Made by a program: the position numbers and the translations under genes. The notes under the pieces were generated by a model, which worked only from the letters and a program-made list of their open reading frames with translations, was not told the DNA's origin and searched no databases. 64,000 nt of DNA from Xanthostigma xanthostigma. Its lineage: Eukaryota > Arthropoda > Insecta > Raphidioptera > Raphidiidae. Positions 1 through 11,489 of this stretch are shown piece after piece (position 1 is the first letter of the stretch; every line of letters starts with the position of its first letter). The stretch spans positions 31,077,501-31,141,500 of the forward strand of contig OY754464.1 in NCBI GenBank assembly GCA_963575645.1, in the 5' to 3' direction.

Positions 1-1087
1 GCTCTTAGCTCAACTGGAACAAACCGTGTCATACAATATACAAGGTGTTGAATTTAAAACTAATCCATTTTATTTTCGTTCTAAAAATCTGATTATACGA
101 GAGTGCGTTCCCAAATTCTACACTACCAGGTGCACTTTACTCACTGATTAATTGTTTATCAAAACCTATAGGACAGGCCACTTCCTGTGTTGTTAGGGAG
201 ATGAAAATTGAGTTTGAAATGCATACAAAGGAAAAAATTCCAAAATTAATTTTTTTTCTTTTGGCGCCTCAAATCGTGTTAGTTGGGGTGACTTCCGGTG
301 GTGCTAGAGGGAACAACATAGTGCAATGAAAATAATCCTAATGATACATTTTTTTTGTCACGGAGATGCCCACCCATTGCCAAGCATTTTCTGGAAGTAA
401 TTATTAAACGCTGTAATAAAAAATTCATTTTGTAACAACAAGAAGAGAAATCTTAAAAAATGATTCTTAAAAAAGGGGCCAAATTGTTCCTAAGAATGTC
501 TTGTCGTTAAAAATTCACAGATTTATAGTACGGCCAATTTCAGTATTAAATTGTATCTGCCGCAAAACATATTTTAATTTGAAAGTTGGCCAAGACAATA
601 AACAACGAATAACTAGAGCCGACGCCTTGGAGTGGAAGTTAACGTTTTGTTCAGTCTAGAAGAGAAAACAAAAAACGGTCAATTTGACCAAATTTTTTCA
701 CTTCTACTCCGAGGTCTTTAGTCAGACGTTATCCAATTATTTAGTGACTTGACTTTAATCTGTAATTTGCAACGGTACTGTGTCCTTTCAAAACCACTAA
801 ACATTATTTCAAATAGGTTTTCTTCTGCCTAATTGTATGCAAATTATTCTTTTTTGAATGCGGTCGTATTCTGTATAAGTTGCATAATTAATTAGTTAAT
901 TAATTTGAAGTGCAATTTTTAACGCCATTGTATAAAAAAGTTTATCTAAATATGAATGCCTGACGTCAGAAAATGAATTTTGTATCTATTTTTTTCCAAC
1001 CGCTTATTGTATTATTTTTTTACTGACAGTTTCCTCTAATAACTTTTACAGTTTCGCCAAACTGTTGAGGGCCCTGACATTAACTAT
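1..1087. other. AT-rich region without a recognised gene
   Basis: No supportable reading frame, RNA gene or terminal-repeat element is visible. The sequence is AT-rich with homopolymer runs and a short TTAATTAATTAATT tract near 885-905. Confidence 0.5.
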
Positions 1088-1676
1088 TGTAACAAAATTG
1101 GTCTAGTTCGTGGTTGAAACTATTTATTTACAGTAGTACAACTTTAACAAAAAAGTTAAACACACAAACGAAAAGTACTTCTCTAACGTAACAGAAACAA
1201 AACGACAAATTCTGACTAATAAAATAAAAGAATAAGTAATGAAGAATATAAAGTCACTATGTATGTACACAAAATATTTACGACACATAAACACACCAAA
1301 GTTTATTTAGCACACTTATCTCTTAACTATATACAAGAGATTATTTATGTTAAGCTAGATTTTAAATAATTGGTCCATTATACCGCACTCCGCACTAGTT
1401 ATTTATTTTGCACACGTGTTTGACTATGAACTCAGTCACACACGAAATCTGACTGACTGACGCGCGCCGTATTTATGCGCTGGGTATGTTTTCCAACGAT
1501 TTCTGGAATGTTCTGATCCTTTCTTATTCCTGCATTCGTTGTTGTTACAAGTTTGGGATTTGGTTTCTTGCCACCACAAAAACTTTTATACCTGAGTGCG
1601 TTATTGTTGTTGTCTTCGAGAGCATTCGACAGAAAGCAGTGTTGCCTCAGCTGGGTGGAAACGTGTAACACTTTTT
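1088..1676 (+). repeat. LTR-like dispersed repeat, copy 1
   Basis: This segment is clearly related to 29815-30560 in the same orientation. Shared blocks include the start (TTCGTGG then TATTTATTTACA), a block around AACGTAACAGAAACAAAAC, and a block around TAATGAAGAATA..AAAGTCACTAT. It starts and ends near TGTAAC, which is compatible with a retrotransposon LTR, but I found no primer-binding site, internal coding region or target duplication. The short frames on both strands (about 1432-1671) are not convincing genes. Confidence 0.45.
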
Positions 1677-1722
1677 AGGCGCGAATAGCGTAAGCTAAAG
1701 GGCCTATATGTACTCGCTTTGT

Positions 1723-1777
1723 CTGTGAATCTGTGAATCTGTGAATCTGTGAATCTGTGAATCTGTGAATCTGTGAG
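1723..1777 (+). repeat. Octamer microsatellite (CTGTGAAT)n
   Basis: About six and a half perfect tandem copies of CTGTGAAT, ending in the variant CTGTGAGT. Confidence 0.95.
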
Positions 1778-1789
1778 TCACGCTTTTTG

Positions 1790-2345
1790 TATCCAGCGTA
1801 CAGCCCAAACGACTTAACCGATTTTAAAAAACTTTTTTTTGTTCGATTTGTCTCCGGGTAACTTAAATCCTAACGTCGCCCGATTTTTGAATTTTTGCTC
1901 CAGAGGGGAGCAATTTAGAAAAAACGAAGTTTTTCGCTTATAACTCGCTCAATTTAAATCAGATCGGTTCGAAACCTGTCTTAAACGAAAGAGGAGAAAA
2001 TTTTACATAAATTTCGTACAACAGAATTCGACAATCACTTTTCTTATACACATTTATATAGAAATAAATTCAATCTGATATAACCGATAGCAAACATCTT
2101 TCGGTTATCTCTCTCTGTTGCACGGTATAACATGGTAATTTAATTATTGCGTATGTTCTGTCTTAAAATAAAATTGGTCGATAATTTTATTTATGACAAT
2201 AATAAAACAAAGGAGATAGCATTTGTTCAAAAACGGATGCCATTTGAAATATTTATGAAAAGCAACGCCTTCTAAGTTAACAATTTGAATAACTAATTAT
2301 TAGAACTTAATACAAACGTCACAAACGTCACTTTTGACATTTCTT
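1790..2345 (+). repeat. Dispersed repeat family A, copy 1
   Basis: Shares long blocks with 10640-11100 in the same orientation. These include AGAGGGGAGCAA, a block from AAATCAGATCGGTTCGAAAC through AAACGAAAGAG, GCGTATGTTCTGTCTTAAAA, and GCATTTGTTCAAAAACGGAT followed by AACGCCTTCTA. No coding capacity is visible. It is probably a non-autonomous transposon or a retrotransposon untranslated region; the superfamily is not determined. Confidence 0.7.
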
Positions 2346-2364
2346 ATCATTCCGACATCAAGGA

Positions 2365-2570
2365 AGAGCGGATTGAAACCAAATTTTGGGAGGATGTTTG
2401 ATATGCAAATATGAAGTGGCCTATTGTTTTTGGGGAACATCGGCGCATGCGTAAAAGAATATATCTCTTATAATGTTGTTTTATATAATAATAATATAGT
2501 TTTTAAAACAGTTTTTACTCTATCTATTTTTACTAGAAGTTTTTGTAAATTTTTTGGGGAAAATCGGTGA
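2365..2570 (+). repeat. Dispersed repeat family B, left part (before satellite)
   Basis: Begins with GATTGAAACCAAATTTTG and closely matches the array-free copy that starts near 29024, including ATGCAAATATGAAG and CTATTGTTTTTGG. It also resembles each unit of the 7.1-7.8 kb array (GGCGCATGCG, then a TATATAATAAT block). The 120-bp satellite begins directly after GGGGAAAATCGG, so the satellite sits inside this family. Confidence 0.7.
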
Positions 2571-5500
2571 CGTCACTCTAAATCCAATATGGCGGACTTC
2601 TAAAGATGGAGGACTAATTTTATTATGCTTTCCTACAATATGGGTATCAAATGAAAGGGCTTGCTGAGAATAACTCGAAAAATAAAGTGACGTCACTCTA
2701 AATCCAATATGGCGGACTTCTAAAGATGGCGGACTAATTTTATTATGCTTTCCTACAATATGGGTATCAAATGAAAGGGTTTGCTGAGAATAACTCGAAA
2801 AATAAAGTGACGTCACTCTACATCCAATATGGCGGACTTCTAAAGATGGCGGACTATTTTTTTTATGTTTTCCTACAATATGGGTATCAAATGAAAGGGC
2901 TTGCTGAGAATAACTCGAAAAATAAAGTGACATTACTCTAAATCCAATATGGCGGACTTCTAAAGATGGCGGACTAATTTTATTATGCTTTCTAACAATA
3001 TGGGTATCAAATGAAAGGGCTTGCTGAGAATAACTCGAAAAATAAAGTGACGTCACTCTAAATCCAATATGGCGGACTTCTAAAGATGGCGGACTAATTT
3101 TATTATGTTTTCCTACAATATGGGTATCAAATGAAAGGGCTTGCTGAGAATAACTCGAAAAATAAAGTGACATTACTCTAAATCCAATATGGCGGACTTC
3201 TAAAGATGGCGGACTAATTTTATTATGTTTTCCTACAATATGGGTATCAAATGAAAGGGCTTGCTGAGAATAACTCGAAAAATAAAGTGACGTCACTCTA
3301 CATCCAATATGGCGGACTTCTAAAGATGGCGGACTAATTTTATTATGTTTTCCTACAATATGGGTATCAAATGAAAGGGCTTGCTGAGAATAACTCGAAA
3401 AATAAAGTGACATTACTCTAAATCCAATATGACGGACTTCTAAAGATGGCGGACTAATTTTATTATGTTTTCCTACAATATGGGTATCAAATGAAAGGGC
3501 TTGCTGAGAATAACTCGAAAAATAAAGTGACATTACTCTAAATCCAATATGGCGGACTTCTAAAGATGGCGGACTAATTTTATTATGTTTTCCTACAATA
3601 TGGGTATCAAATGAAAGGGCTTGCTGAGAATAACTCGAAAAATAAAGTGACATTACTCTAAATCCAAAATGGCGGACTTCTAAAGATGGCGAACTAATTT
3701 TATTATGCTTTCCAACAATATGGGTATCAAATGAAAGGGCTTGCTGAGAATAACTCGAAAAATAAAGTGACGTCACTCTAAATCCAATATGGCGGACTTC
3801 TAAAGATGGCGGACTAATTTTATTATGCTTTCCTACAATATGGGTATCAAATGAAAGGGCTTGCTGAGAATAACTCGAAAAATAAAGTGACGTCACTCTA
3901 CATCCAATATGGCGGACTTCTAAAGATGGCGGACTAATTTTATTATGTTTTCCTACAATATGGGTATCAAATGAAAGGGCTTGCTGAGAATAACTCGAAA
4001 AATAAAGTGACATAACTCTAAATCCAATATGGCGGACTTCTAAAGATGGCGGACTAATTTTATTATGCTTTCCTACAATATGGGTATCAAATGAAAGGGC
4101 TTGCTGAGAGTAACTCGAAACATAAAGTGACGTCACTCTAAATCCAATATGGCGGACTTCTAAAGATGGCGGACTAATTTTATTATGCTTTCCTACAATA
4201 TGGGTATCAAATGAAAGGGCTTGCTGAGAATAACTCGAAAAATAAAGTGACGTCACTGTAAATCCAATATGGCGGACTTTTAAAGATGGCGGACTAATTT
4301 TATTATGCTTTCCTACAATATGGGTATCAAATGAAAGGGCTTGCTGAGAATAACTCGAAAAATAAAGTGACGTCACTCTACATCCAATATGGCGGACTTC
4401 TAAAGATGGCGGACTAATTTTATTATGTTTTCCTACAATATGGGTATCAAATGAAAGGGCTTGCTGAGAATAATTCGAAAAATAAAGTGACATTACTCTA
4501 AATCCAATATGGCGGACTTCTAAAGATGGCGGACTAATTTTATTATGTTTTCCTACAATATGGGTATCAAATGAAAGGGCTTGCTGAGAATAACTCGAAA
4601 AATAAAGTGACATTACTCTAAATCCAATATGGCGGACTAATTTTATTATGCTTTCCAACAATATGGGTATCAAATGAAAGGGCTTGCTGAGAATAACTAG
4701 AAAAATAAAGTGACGTCTCTCTAAATCCAATATGGCGGACTTCTAAAGATGGCGGACTAATTTTATTATGCTTTCCTACAATATGGGTATCAAATGAAAG
4801 GGCTTGCTGAGAATAACTCGAAAAATAAAGTGACGTCACTCTACATCCAATATGGCGGACTTCTAAAGATGGCGGACTAATTTTATTATGTTTTCCTACA
4901 ATATGGGTATCAAATGAAAGGGCTTGCTGAGAATAATTCAAAAAATAAAGTGACATTACTCTAAATCCAATATGGCGGACTTCTAAAGATGGCGGACTAA
5001 TTTTATTATGCTTTCCTACAATATGGGTATCAAATGAAAGGGCTTGCTGAGAATAACTAGAAAAATAAAGTGACGTCTCTCTAAATCCAATATGGCGGAC
5101 TTCTAAAGATGGCGGACTAATTTTATTATGCTTTCCTACAATATGGGTATCAAATGAAAGGGCTTGCTGAGAATAACTCGAAAAATAAAGTGACGTCACT
5201 CTACATCCAATATGGCGGACTTCTAAAGATGGCGGACTAATTTTATTATGTTTTCCTACAATATGGGTATCAAATGAAAGGGCTTGCTGAGAATAATTCG
5301 AAAAATAAAGTGACATTACTCTAAATCCAATATGGCGGACTTCTAAAGATGGCGGACTAATTTTATTATGTTTTCCTACAATATGGGTATCAAATGAAAG
5401 GGCTTGCTGAGAATAACTCGAAAAATAAAGTGACATTACTCTAAATCCAATATGGCGGACTTCTAAAGATGGCGGACTAATTTTATTATGCTTTCCAACA

Positions 5501-6915
5501 ATATGGGTATCAAATGAAAGGGCTTGCTGAGAATAACTAGAAAAATAAAGTGACGTCTCTCTAAATCCAATATGGCGGACTTCTAAAGATGGCGGACTAA
5601 TTTTATTATGCTTTCCTACAATATGGGTATCAAATGAAAGGGCTTGCTGAGAATAACTCGAAAAATAAAGTGACGTCACTCTACATCCAATATGGCGGAC
5701 TTCTAAAGATGGCGGACTAATTTTATTATGTTTTCCTACAATATGGGTATCAAATGAAAGGGCTTGCTGAGAATAATTCGAAAAATAAAGTGACATTACT
5801 CTAAATCCAATATGGCGGACTTCTAAAGATGGCGGACTAATTTTATTATGTTTTCCTACAATATGGGTATCAAATGAAAGGGCTTGCTGAGAATAACTCG
5901 AAAAATAAAGTGACATTACTCTAAATCCAATATGGCGGACTTCTAAAGATGGCGGACTAATTTTATTATGCTTTCCAACAATATGGGTATCAAATGAAAG
6001 GGCTTGCTGAGAATAACTAGAAAAATAAAGTGACGTCTCTCTAAATCCAATATGGCGGACTTCTAAAGATGGCGGACTAATTTTATTATGTTTTCCTACA
6101 ATATGGGTATCAAATGAAAGGGCTTGCTGAGAATAATTCAAAAAATAAAGTGACATTACTCTAAATCCAATATGGCGGACTTCTAAAGATGGCGGACTAA
6201 TTTTATTATGCTTTCCTACAATATGGGTATCAAATGAAAGGGCTTGCTGAGAATAACTAGAAAAATAAAGTGACGTCTCTCTAAATCCAATATGGCGGAC
6301 TTCTAAAGATGGCGGACTAATTTTATTATGCTTTCCTACAATATGGGTATCAAATGAAAGGGCTTGCTGAGAATAACTCGAAAAATAAAGTGACGTCACT
6401 CTACATCCAATATGGCGGACTTCTAAAGATGGCGGACTAATTTTATTATGTTTTCCTACAATATGGGTATCAAATGAAAGGGCTTGCTGAGAATAATTCA
6501 AAAAATAAAGTGACATTACTCTAAATCCAATATGGCGGACTTCTAAAGATGGCGGACTAATTTTAGTATGCTTTCCTACAATATGGGTATCAAATGAAAG
6601 GGCTTGCTGAGAATAACTCGAAACATAAAGTTACGTCACTCTAAATCCAATATGGCGGACTTCTAAAGATGGCGGACTAATTTTATTATGCTTTCCTACA
6701 ATATGGGTATCAAATGAAAGGGCTTGCTGAAAATAACTCGAAACATAAAGTGACGTCACTCTAAATCCAATATGGCGGAGTTCTAAAGATGGCGGACTAA
6801 TTTTACTATGCTTTCTTACAATATGGGTATCAAATGAAAGGGCTTGCTGAGAATAACTCGAAAAATAAAGTGACGTCACTCTAAATCCAATATGGCGGAC
6901 TTCTAAAGATGGTGA
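2571..6915 (+). repeat. 120-bp tandem satellite, ~36 copies
   Basis: About 36 head-to-tail copies of a 120-bp unit, phased exactly except for one 17-bp deletion near 4639. Each unit carries two direct copies of ATGGCGGACT 17 bp apart, and many carry TGACGTCAC (variants: TGACATTAC, TGACGTCTC). Because 120 is divisible by three, the minus strand stays open for hundreds of codons (2520-4730 and 4618-6516) and would read as a 40-residue repeat. I treat this as an arithmetic artefact: there is no start context, the frame breaks at the deletion, and substitutions show no coding pattern. From 4.7 kb on, variants follow an A-B-C-(D) order with an exact 480-bp period. Confidence 0.97.
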
Positions 6916-6919
6916 CTAA

Positions 6920-7078
6920 GTTTTTGACGTGATAACGTCTTATAAATTGATGAAACACCAGCTGCACGCACGAAAAAGTGTAACGTTCCATAACGTTCCG
7001 CCTGACCCTGTGCGTGTAAGCGATGTAATGTATTATTAAATATGATATTCGAGCGGAATACGTTATCACGTAAAACTA
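6920..7078. repeat. Small inverted-repeat element at satellite edge
   Basis: ACGTGATAACGT at 6927-6938 is matched by its exact reverse complement at 7060-7071, enclosing about 120 bp of more GC-rich sequence than the surroundings. It separates the 120-bp satellite from the 122-bp array and looks like a MITE or fragment of one. Target duplication not resolved. Confidence 0.5.
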
Positions 7079-7099
7079 TCGTCCGTAAACCGACTTTAC

Positions 7100-7785
7100 A
7101 GACAACCAATTTTTTTATATAATAATGGTGTACTTTTTATAATGTTTTATTATTCTACTTTACAAGAAAGTTTTCTAAAATGTTTTTGAGGGAAAGTCGG
7201 CGCATGCGCAGAAGAGGTATAAGTTATAAAGTTGTTTGTATATAACAACGGTATACTTTTCATAACAGTTTATTATTCGATTTATTTTTACAAGAGTTTT
7301 GTATAATTTTTGGGAAAAATCGGCGCATGCGCAAAAGAGATACAAGCCATAGTTGTTTTTTATATAATAATGGTGTACTTTTTATAATGTTTTATTATTC
7401 TACTTTACAAGAAAGTTTTGTAAAATGTTTTTTGAGGGAAAGTCGGCGCATGCGCAGAAGTGGTATAAGTTATAAAGTTGTTTGTATATAACAATGGTAT
7501 ACTTCTCATAACAGTTTATTATTCGATCTATTTTTACAAGAGTTTTGTATAATTTTTGGGAAAAATCGGCGCATGCGCAAAAGAGATACATGCCATCGTT
7601 TTTTTTTATATAATAATGGTGTACTTTTTATAATGTTTTATTATTCTATTTTAAAGAAAGTTTTGTAAAAAATTCTTTGAGCTAAAGTCGGCACATATAT
7701 GTTATAAAGTTGTTTTTATATAATAATTGGGTACTTTTCATAACGGTTTATTTTTCTATCTGTTTTTACAAGAAAGTTATGAATT
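7100..7785 (+). repeat. ~122-bp tandem array with dimeric organisation
   Basis: Five to six units, marked by CGGCGCATGCGC near 7200, 7321, 7445 and 7568 and a degraded form near 7690 (spacing 122-124 bp). Units alternate between two types: one with CAGAAG..GGTATAAGTTATAAAG and the other with CAAAAGAGATACA.GCC. The real period is therefore a dimer of about 245 bp. Each unit is itself related to the family B sequence at 2400-2570 and 29090-29210. Confidence 0.85.
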
Positions 7786-7905
7786 TTTTTTTCTAAACTC
7801 ATAATTTCAGAAATATTTTGAAAACAAATCTGTTATTCTTTTGTTCTGAAGATGTTAGTTATGTTTAATTTTTGCATGACACAATAACATATTACATAGA
7901 GAACC
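7786..7905 (+). repeat. Dispersed repeat family B, right part (after arrays)
   Basis: Resumes homology to the array-free copy at about 29208-29325. Shared blocks are TTTTTTTTCTAAACT, a CAGAAAT block, and ACATATTA..TAG.GAACCATG. Together with 2365-2570 it brackets both tandem arrays. Confidence 0.5.
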
Positions 7906-8326
7906 ATGAATTTATTAAAATTATATTTTCCTTTCTGTGTTTCATTATTTTCAACTGTTATTTTTACTTAGAATAAGTAAATTAAGTTATACTATATTAT
8001 TTTCCAAGTGTCGTTAAATATATACACCGATTTTCAAGCAAAACACAGGGGTATATGACGTAAAATTTCGCGCCTTGTAATTCTTGAATTACTTGGGTAT
8101 ATACTCCCACTGGTTTGTCTATAATACTGTTTTCATACTCTTTTTTGCTTCCTTAATACATCTGCCATAACTGTCGTCAGGCAACTGAACCGATTTATTG
8201 ACATTTCACAGAATGATTTTTTATGGACAGTAGTTCTGTAGTTTTTTTGGTACCTCATTAGTCTTAATATTTAAAAAACATTTTCAGATTTTTTCTTAGA
8301 AATCTTTTAGTGTAAACTCTAGACAG

Positions 8327-9136
8327 CTATCGCTTTTTTGAGCAGTAAGATGGATCTTAATGCGGTTTGTGCGTTCGACTCGTGAGAGCGTCTACAAACT
8401 TTATGAACTAAGTTGATATATGAATTTTGAAAAAATGCATTTTTGCACAAAAAATATGCATTTTAGAAATGCATCTCGAAGAGACAAGAAATAAAAAATT
8501 TACAACTCGGTAAATATTGATGAAAATGAGTTCACGACGGCAACGGTATCCGAGGTATCTGGTGGACAGTATCAACGTCGTCTCCTGGAATCATCTTGAA
8601 TATTACATCATTTTTACCTGAATTTAAATATATTATTTTTAATTATTATTTATTTAAATATTATAAGAAAGCCCGTTATCCATCGTATCAATTCTATCGG
8701 CTATATTAAAAGCGCCAAATTAAAAAAAAAAAAAAATTGAGCACTAGCAGACTAAGTTTGTAGTCCTGGTCACCAGAATCTATATTTTTTTTATAATATT
8801 TAAATAAAAATGATGTAATACTCAAGATAATTTCAAGAGACGACGTTGATTCTGTCCACCCTAATGGGCACCAGGTATCTCGGAGACCATTGCCGTCGTG
8901 ATATTCATGTTCAGCGACTCTAAAAACCCCAGAGTAGCAAAACGACTCATTTCCATTAACATTTACCGAGTTGTAAATTTTTTATTTATTGTCTCTTCGA
9001 GATGCACTTCTAAAATGCACATTTTTTATTTATTTTGTGCATTTATCAATTTAGTTCACAAAGTTTGTAGACGTTCTCACGAATCGAAAGCACACACTCG
9101 AATTCAGATCTATCTCACTGCTCAAAAAATCGATAG
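8327..9136. mobile_element. Foldback/MITE element with ~330-bp inverted arms
   Basis: The left arm (about 8327-8665) and right arm (about 8795-9136) are inverted copies. Ends read CTATCG.TTTTTTGAGCAG and its complement. Inner matching blocks include ATGCATCTCGAAGAGACAA, AATTTACAACTCGGTAAAT, and ACGTCGTCTC next to a GTGGACAG block. The right arm carries about 45 bp absent from the left, near 8900-8950. The ~130-bp centre contains a poly-A run. An 80-codon frame at 8898-9140 is just arm sequence. Superfamily unknown. Confidence 0.8.
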
Positions 9137-10639
9137 TTAAGACGTTTTTATTTCTTCGACTATTGTTGCTTTAAGGCTTTAACTAATGTTTTGAAAATTG
9201 ATCGTTACACGACGAACGAAATTAAACTAATTTATAAAGAAAATATGGGTGCGTGTTAAAAACTAATTTATGGATATAATATAATAAAAAAACTGACGTT
9301 AAATTAGCACAAATACGGTTATGTGACGCTACGCGTATGCTCACATGGTCTCTATCATACTCTGTCTTCCTTATTCAGTGAACCGAAAAAGCAACTACAG
9401 CGAAGAGATATCCACTAGTGTGGTCAACGCCTCTATTCTGTTGGTAGCTTTTTTTTGCGAACAACTTTTCCGTGTTAGTTTTGATATTACAGCTATTATG
9501 TGTTACCTATATACTGAGCGCGAGCAAGGTAAAATTTCACTCTATTTTTTCATAACGCACCAAAAGAAGTACAAATTCAAAAATAAAATATTTGTTTTCT
9601 GTTGGGGAGGTCATTTATAAATTAAGTCTACGCCTCGTGGGCTTATAGATGACGCACGTTCTTACTGTCGCATTTCAATTGGGACACCCGTTACATTGAA
9701 TATAGCAATAGTAACGTGGGAGAGCGACCGTAATAAGACGGGTGCAATATGAGATAAGGGTGAATTGCTGCAGATTAAAAAATAAACGTTCCTTAGGGGT
9801 GACGAGTTGGTATGTATGTATGTATTACATGAATACCTACACAACATAGTTCTCTCAGTTTATATATCTGGAGTTACAAGGCGAAGTGGTTTACAGCGGA
9901 TTTTTGCAAAAATAAAATTAATGATGCGTGTGTGAATTAAAAGAATTATTAGGTTGCTCAACACAATGAACAGAGAAGAGCACTGTCGGTCATAAATCTG
10001 GAAGTAGGTATCCATTTTTCAATTAAATACGCTTCATAAAACTAAAAAATATGTATATTATAAACACGTCAGATATATGGAAAGGTTTCTTGAGGGGCAC
10101 ATCTTATTGTGAGTTTATTAAGATTTAAATAGCACGTTGATGAAGAAATTTTTTCGACTTTTAATTTATCACGTTTGGGAAGCTAAAACTATAAAATTCA
10201 TATTTCGGTTTCGTATTAGGAAGATTAGAAGCTTTTCCTTGATCCTATTATCAACATCAACACTATATTATAGCCATTACACGAATAACACGTGTCCGCA
10301 TTAAGTTTCGAGTTGAAATTCATACTGAGTGTTATACTGCCAACTGACAATGTGCCGTACTTCCAGTGTTGCTAACTGAGAAGTTAAAAAATCAGTCTTA
10401 ATCCTTTTATGACCATGCACCTTTTCGTCGATAGGACTAAAATTCATAGCGCAAGTCAAAACAATTTGCTAACGATTCCAACCATTCGATCTCATATTTT
10501 GTAATGACTATGCACCTCTAGATTATAAAACAAAACTTTGTTTGTAGATATGAATGGAGAGAGCTGGAGAAAAAACGTAAGAAAAAAGCGTAAAGAAAAG
10601 GCGTAAAGAAAATCTGTAACGAAAATCTAATCTAATTAC
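9137..10639. other. AT-rich region; weak exon-like segment only
   Basis: No gene can be supported. On the minus strand, 9666-9767 (102 bp) lies between an AG acceptor-like CTGCAG and a donor-like GTAAGA and is open in one frame, but its product is unrecognised. A 91-codon frame at 9345-9620 shows no recognisable feature. A short (TATG)n tract lies near 9811-9825. Confidence 0.35.
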
Positions 10640-11100
10640 CTATTATATGTCTGTCCGTAGACATAGAAAGTTGAAATTTGGCACACTTATAATACAGGGC
10701 ATGAGACAGATCCTAAAAGAGTCGGATTTGTGAATTTTGGTCCCAGAGGGGAGCAAATTGAAAACAATACAGTTTTTCGCTTATAATTTAAATCAGATCG
10801 GTTCGAAACCTGTCTTAAACGAAAGAGAACATTTTACATAAATTTCGTATAACAGAATTTGCGCAAATAGTTTTTTATACATAAGAGAGCAGAAATAAAC
10901 ACTGTATATAAATTCGATTTTGCCTAATACATTGTGCACGTGGATCGACTATCCTTTTCTCTTACACAGTGGGTTATAGACATTTAAAGATTGCGTATGT
11001 TCTGTCTTAAAATAAAAAGATTGCATTTGTTCAAAAACGGATGTCATTTCAAATATTTGTCAGTTTTTGACATGTAACGCCTTCTAGGTTCACGATTTGT
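10640..11100 (+). repeat. Dispersed repeat family A, copy 2
   Basis: Same family and orientation as 1790-2345; see the shared blocks listed there. It differs by several indels, for example the loss of the ACTCGCTC segment present near 1940. No coding capacity. Confidence 0.7.
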
Positions 11101-11130
11101 TGTTAAACCTATATAAATAGCAATATTTAA

Positions 11131-11203
11131 GCAATGTCTAAGGTTCTGTGGTAGAATACACATCTGCCATGCGGGTGGCCCGGGTCAGATTCCCGACAGA
11201 TGC
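11131..11203 (+). pseudogene. tRNA-Gly(GCC)-like pseudogene or SINE head
   Basis: The 3' two-thirds reads as a glycine tRNA: an anticodon-loop region around CTGCCATGCGGG with anticodon GCC, then GGCCCGGGTCAGATTCCCGACAGATGC, whose last seven bases (CAGATGC) would pair with GCATCTG. The 5' acceptor strand is degraded (GCAATGT), the A box reads AGGTTCTGTGG, and the B box reads GGTCAGATTCC instead of GGTTCGATTCC. The T arm therefore differs from consensus, so I call it a pseudogene. It could be a fossil tRNA or the head of a tRNA-derived SINE. Confidence 0.65.
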
Positions 11204-11489
11204 GCAATAAATGTTTTATTTCTTTTATTTTTTTAGAGTTGCAAATCACACGATTAATATTTGTTTAATAATAATATTTTTTGTATTTCGAATAATTTAT
11301 AGACAAATTAGTAAAAAAAATATATGATACATAATAATTAGCGAAAATAACTTCGTTCCAACCAGGTGTTCCCCGACACCTTTCGTCTTTTTTTTTAGAA
11401 TTCCACAACATTTTAGAGTAGCAGGCGTCAAATATAATTTATGTTGTTGAATTTAATATATATTACAGCACTCTGACTAGAGCTTGATT

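Noticed and set aside
2520..6516. Very long minus-strand frames (736 and 632 codons) encoding a 40-residue repeat
   Set aside because: They are a by-product of a 120-bp satellite whose period is a multiple of three. The frame breaks at a 17-bp deletion, and there is no start context, signal or domain.
8898..9140. 80-codon plus-strand frame
   Set aside because: Lies wholly inside the right arm of the 8.3-9.1 kb foldback element.
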